6,971 bases of DNA. It comes from Bryobacterales bacterium (GTDB lineage: Bacteria > Cyanobacteriota > Vampirovibrionia > Obscuribacterales > Obscuribacteraceae). Both the position numbers and the translations under genes were made by a program. This document shows, one piece after another, positions 5,069 to 6,971 of this stretch (its first letter is position 1; every line of letters begins with the position of its first letter). The notes beneath the pieces are model-generated. The model searched no databases. It was not told the origin of the DNA and saw nothing but the letters and a program-made list of their open reading frames with translations. The DNA is taken from NCBI GenBank assembly GCA_903970295.1, contig CAJCHQ010000431.1, positions 1 through 6,971 of the forward strand. Direction: 5' to 3'.

Positions 5069-6971
5069 GGCGGGGTCAACGGACTCCCGCCAGTTGTGGT
5101 TCATCCTGTTGTGCATACGGTGACTACTCCAGTTCATTTCACGGCTCAGTCCAACTCCGCTGCTGGCAGTACCACAGGTGATCAGTCTGCGACTAACCAC
5201 CAGATAGTCAATACTAGCGTCCAGACCGGCAGTAAACATCAGGTAGTTAGCAGCAGCGGAGTTGGTCGGAACAATACTAATCATCGATCACAGCATGCGT
5301 CCAACGCTACTGGCACAACGTCGACGCACCAAATCACTAATGTTCACGCCCTGTCGTCGCCGGCAATATCGCCCGCGGCGAGTACCCTGCCGAGCGGTGG
5401 GTATCAGCTCGATCTTTCGTCTAGCACCGCGAACATAGTGCTCGGTTCATCTCTCTTTGGACACACCACTTCTGTCACGATCAACGTCGGGGGCACGAAT
5501 CAAACTTTCACACCGGGGCAGAAGGTAACGGCTGCCGAATATGTGGCCATTCAACAACAGTTGGCCAGCAACTCTCAGACTCTAGTGCTTGATTCTCAAG
5601 GTGCTGCCGATGCCGGCAAGTTCTCTTTAAACTCAACCGTCAATTCCAAGGTCACTGAAGTTGTTGTGCCTGTTGGTGTAACCGCTCTGGATAATGCATC
5701 AAAAGGGTCGCTTTCGATTGCGGGCGATCTGGTTAATTATGGTTCGGTCTATGGAGTGTCAACCAGCTCTCAAAACACTTCAGTGGGCATTTCCGCGGCG
5801 GACATCACCAACGAAAAGGGCGGAGTTATATCCACGGTGCTTCCGGGGTCTCTTGCGACGTCGCTCAAGAATACAGGTGGTAGTGTTGACCTGAATTTGA
5901 GTGCGCAGAACAATATCACGAATGAAGGCATGATATCGAGTTCCGGCGCCCTTACACTAGCCACCGCAGTTGGTGCCATAACTAATGCTCCGGCGCCAGG
6001 AGCGAGTATTCCAGTGGAAGGTGGTGCCAAGCCTGCGGGTTTAAGCGCACCGGCTTTAAGTGCACCAGAAATTCAGGCAACCGGCAACGTCAATTTGAGC
6101 GTTGGTAGCGGTAAACTCACCAATACCGGACTCATCTCTTCTGAGACTGGAAACATAAATATAACCGCTCCATCAGCGTCGACGGATATTAGTGTCAACG
6201 CAAGCGGCGGTACTTTCCAGGCGAATGCAGGCAATGTTAATGTCCGTGACAGCTCGTACCAGGGGATTGGCAACATCAATCTAAGTGGTGGCAACTACAA
6301 GTCTGAAAATCTAAACCTGTATGCAGGCAACGGAATTATCACTGGCAATGTCAACCAGGTGACCGGCAATTTAAACAGCTCGGCACATGTTGAAGACGTG
6401 GTGGCAAGCACCAGCAACCTGATCATTGGAAATAACAAAGTAACTGGGGACCCTATTTTTGTTAACAACGCTGGCGACATCACCATTAGTGGAAGTAATA
6501 CGTTTAATGGCGATACAGCAATCATAGCTAGTGGGAACGTCGTTGGCAGCGGTAATAGCTTTACGACCTTAACGGTCAACGATGGCACTAATGGCGACAA
6601 CTTGCTTGTGATCGCCGGTGCGAATGTTACAAGCGTTAGTGGAGGAGCCGTCTCAAGCATTCCTCCAACCGGAACGTCGACATCGCAAGTGCAGATTCAG
6701 GGAGCGAGCTCCACAGGTGGTTACATTAATTTCAACGAGCCGTATACAGACTTCGCGCCCGCTGTAGTTAATACTTCTGCGCCGACTGCCACCGGCAATG
6801 GAGGCAATGTCACGCTTGTGGCTTTTGCACAAAGCGCTGGTGCGACTGGCACCGGATACATAAACTACAGCAATCCCGGCTATCAGAATCCATACGTTAG
6901 TAACAGTTCAGAAATTCAGGCAAATGGCGGTGGCAGCGGCGGTACCAGTGGCAATGTGACGATGATAGCCG
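4931..6971 (+). CDS. Giant secreted filamentous-haemagglutinin-like adhesin (5' part only)
   Basis: The frame is open from ATG 4931 to the window end (680 complete codons), so the 3' end is missing. The N-terminus is a long signal peptide. It has a basic, Trp/Met-rich n-region (MRWSRKFYRFRRRNGK, residues 11-26), a hydrophobic core (LVIWPSTICFLASA, 28-41) and a likely cleavage after AYA (A46). Residues 47-143 are low-complexity and His-rich. Residues about 156-254 form a non-repetitive preamble containing VTINVGGTNQTFTPG, AAEYVAIQQQL and a VVVPVGVT strand. From about 259 onward come haemagglutinin-type repeats: GDLVNYGSVYG, NITNEGMISSSGALTL, KLTNTGLISSETGNINI, the N-x-G-x-I-x-S pattern of FHA beta-helices. 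A pair of about 45-residue repeats ends the visible part. It should be exported by Sec. No partner transporter is visible. It looks like the same broad class as the gene at 1-2211. Class is confident; ligand unknown. Confidence 0.9.
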   Translation, partial: MINETNWMMLMRWSRKFYRFRRRNGKQLVIWPSTICFLASANSAYAGGVNGLPPVVVHPVVHTVTTPVHFTAQSNSAAGSTTGDQSATNHQIVNTSVQTGSKHQVVSSSGVGRNNTNHRSQHASNATGTTSTHQITNVHALSSPAISPAASTLPSGGYQLDLSSSTANIVLGSSLFGHTTSVTINVGGTNQTFTPGQKVTAAEYVAIQQQLASNSQTLVLDSQGAADAGKFSLNSTVNSKVTEVVVPVGVTALDNASKGSLSIAGDLVNYGSVYGVSTSSQNTSVGISAADITNEKGGVISTVLPGSLATSLKNTGGSVDLNLSAQNNITNEGMISSSGALTLATAVGAITNAPAPGASIPVEGGAKPAGLSAPALSAPEIQATGNVNLSVGSGKLTNTGLISSETGNINITAPSASTDISVNASGGTFQANAGNVNVRDSSYQGIGNINLSGGNYKSENLNLYAGNGIITGNVNQVTGNLNSSAHVEDVVASTSNLIIGNNKVTGDPIFVNNAGDITISGSNTFNGDTAIIASGNVVGSGNSFTTLTVNDGTNGDNLLVIAGANVTSVSGGAVSSIPPTGTSTSQVQIQGASSTGGYINFNEPYTDFAPAVVNTSAPTATGNGGNVTLVAFAQSAGATGTGYINYSNPGYQNPYVSNSSEIQANGGGSGGTSGNVTMIA
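4935..4947 (+). repeat. 13-nt direct repeat TTAACGAGACGAA, copy 2
   Basis: Overlaps codons 2-6 of the second adhesin, right after the start codon. It is an exact match to 4834-4846 in the upstream non-coding stretch. Confidence 0.5.
6041..6070 (+). repeat. Two tandem 15-nt units encoding LSAPA / LSAPE
   Basis: TTAAGCGCACCGGCT (6041-6055) is followed directly by TTAAGTGCACCAGAA (6056-6070), an in-frame imperfect duplication in the second adhesin. It sits in a Pro/Ala-rich linker between two haemagglutinin-type repeat blocks and probably arose by local slippage. Confidence 0.55.
6716..6970 (+). repeat. Two tandem protein repeats of about 45 codons
   Basis: Copy 1 begins GGYINFNEPY and ends GGNVTLVAFA (6716-6829). 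Copy 2 begins TGYINYSNPGY and ends SGNVTMIA (6851-6970). The conserved Tyr-Ile-Asn codons are 135 nt apart and the Asn-Val-Thr codons 147 nt apart. The second copy also contains EIQANG, which matches EIQATG earlier in the protein (13 identical nt, 6068-6080 and 6911-6923). More copies probably follow beyond the window. Confidence 0.6.

Noticed and set aside
5770..6660. Three - strand frames (5770-6030, 6073-6294, 6295-6660) in the second adhesin
   Set aside because: They are shadows of the open + strand adhesin frame, with Pro/Leu/Val-rich products typical of the complement of such repeats.

Overview
The window holds the 3' end of one very large secreted adhesin-like gene, a complete methyltransferase gene facing it, a roughly 1.06-kb stretch with no convincing gene, and the 5' end of a second giant adhesin-like gene running off the right edge. 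From memory of similar proteins, the combination suggests a non-photosynthetic relative of the cyanobacteria (Obscuribacterales / 'Melainabacteria'). The relevant traits are Gly/Ser/Thr/Asn-rich haemagglutinin-type beta-helix repeats, a FecR-like tail and a methyltransferase with a regulatory domain. This placement is an inference; no rRNA or other marker gene is present.

Layout. Bases 1-2211 (+) encode at least 736 residues: beta-helix repeats (about residues 1-390), a Ser/Ala-rich linker (about 390-560), then a FecR-like domain and an alpha-helical tail. A bidirectional hairpin terminator at 2243-2266 separates it from the convergent gene. Bases 2296-3870 (-) encode a 524-aa SAM-dependent methyltransferase whose architecture matches the family that includes the rickettsial outer-membrane-protein lysine methyltransferases. 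Bases 3871-4930 contain weak ORFs, two hairpins and one copy of a 13-nt direct repeat. From 4931 (+) to the end runs an open frame with a good ribosome binding site, an extended signal peptide, a His-rich low-complexity segment, a conserved-looking preamble and haemagglutinin-type repeats (680 residues visible).

How they may work together. The two adhesin-like proteins are probably exported, and neither shows a beta-barrel translocator or a wall anchor in the part visible. The methyltransferase is cytoplasmic by sequence. Rickettsial relatives of this enzyme methylate lysines of a surface autotransporter (OmpB), so its position between two surface-protein genes raises the testable idea that it modifies one or both of them. 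The sequence does not prove this.
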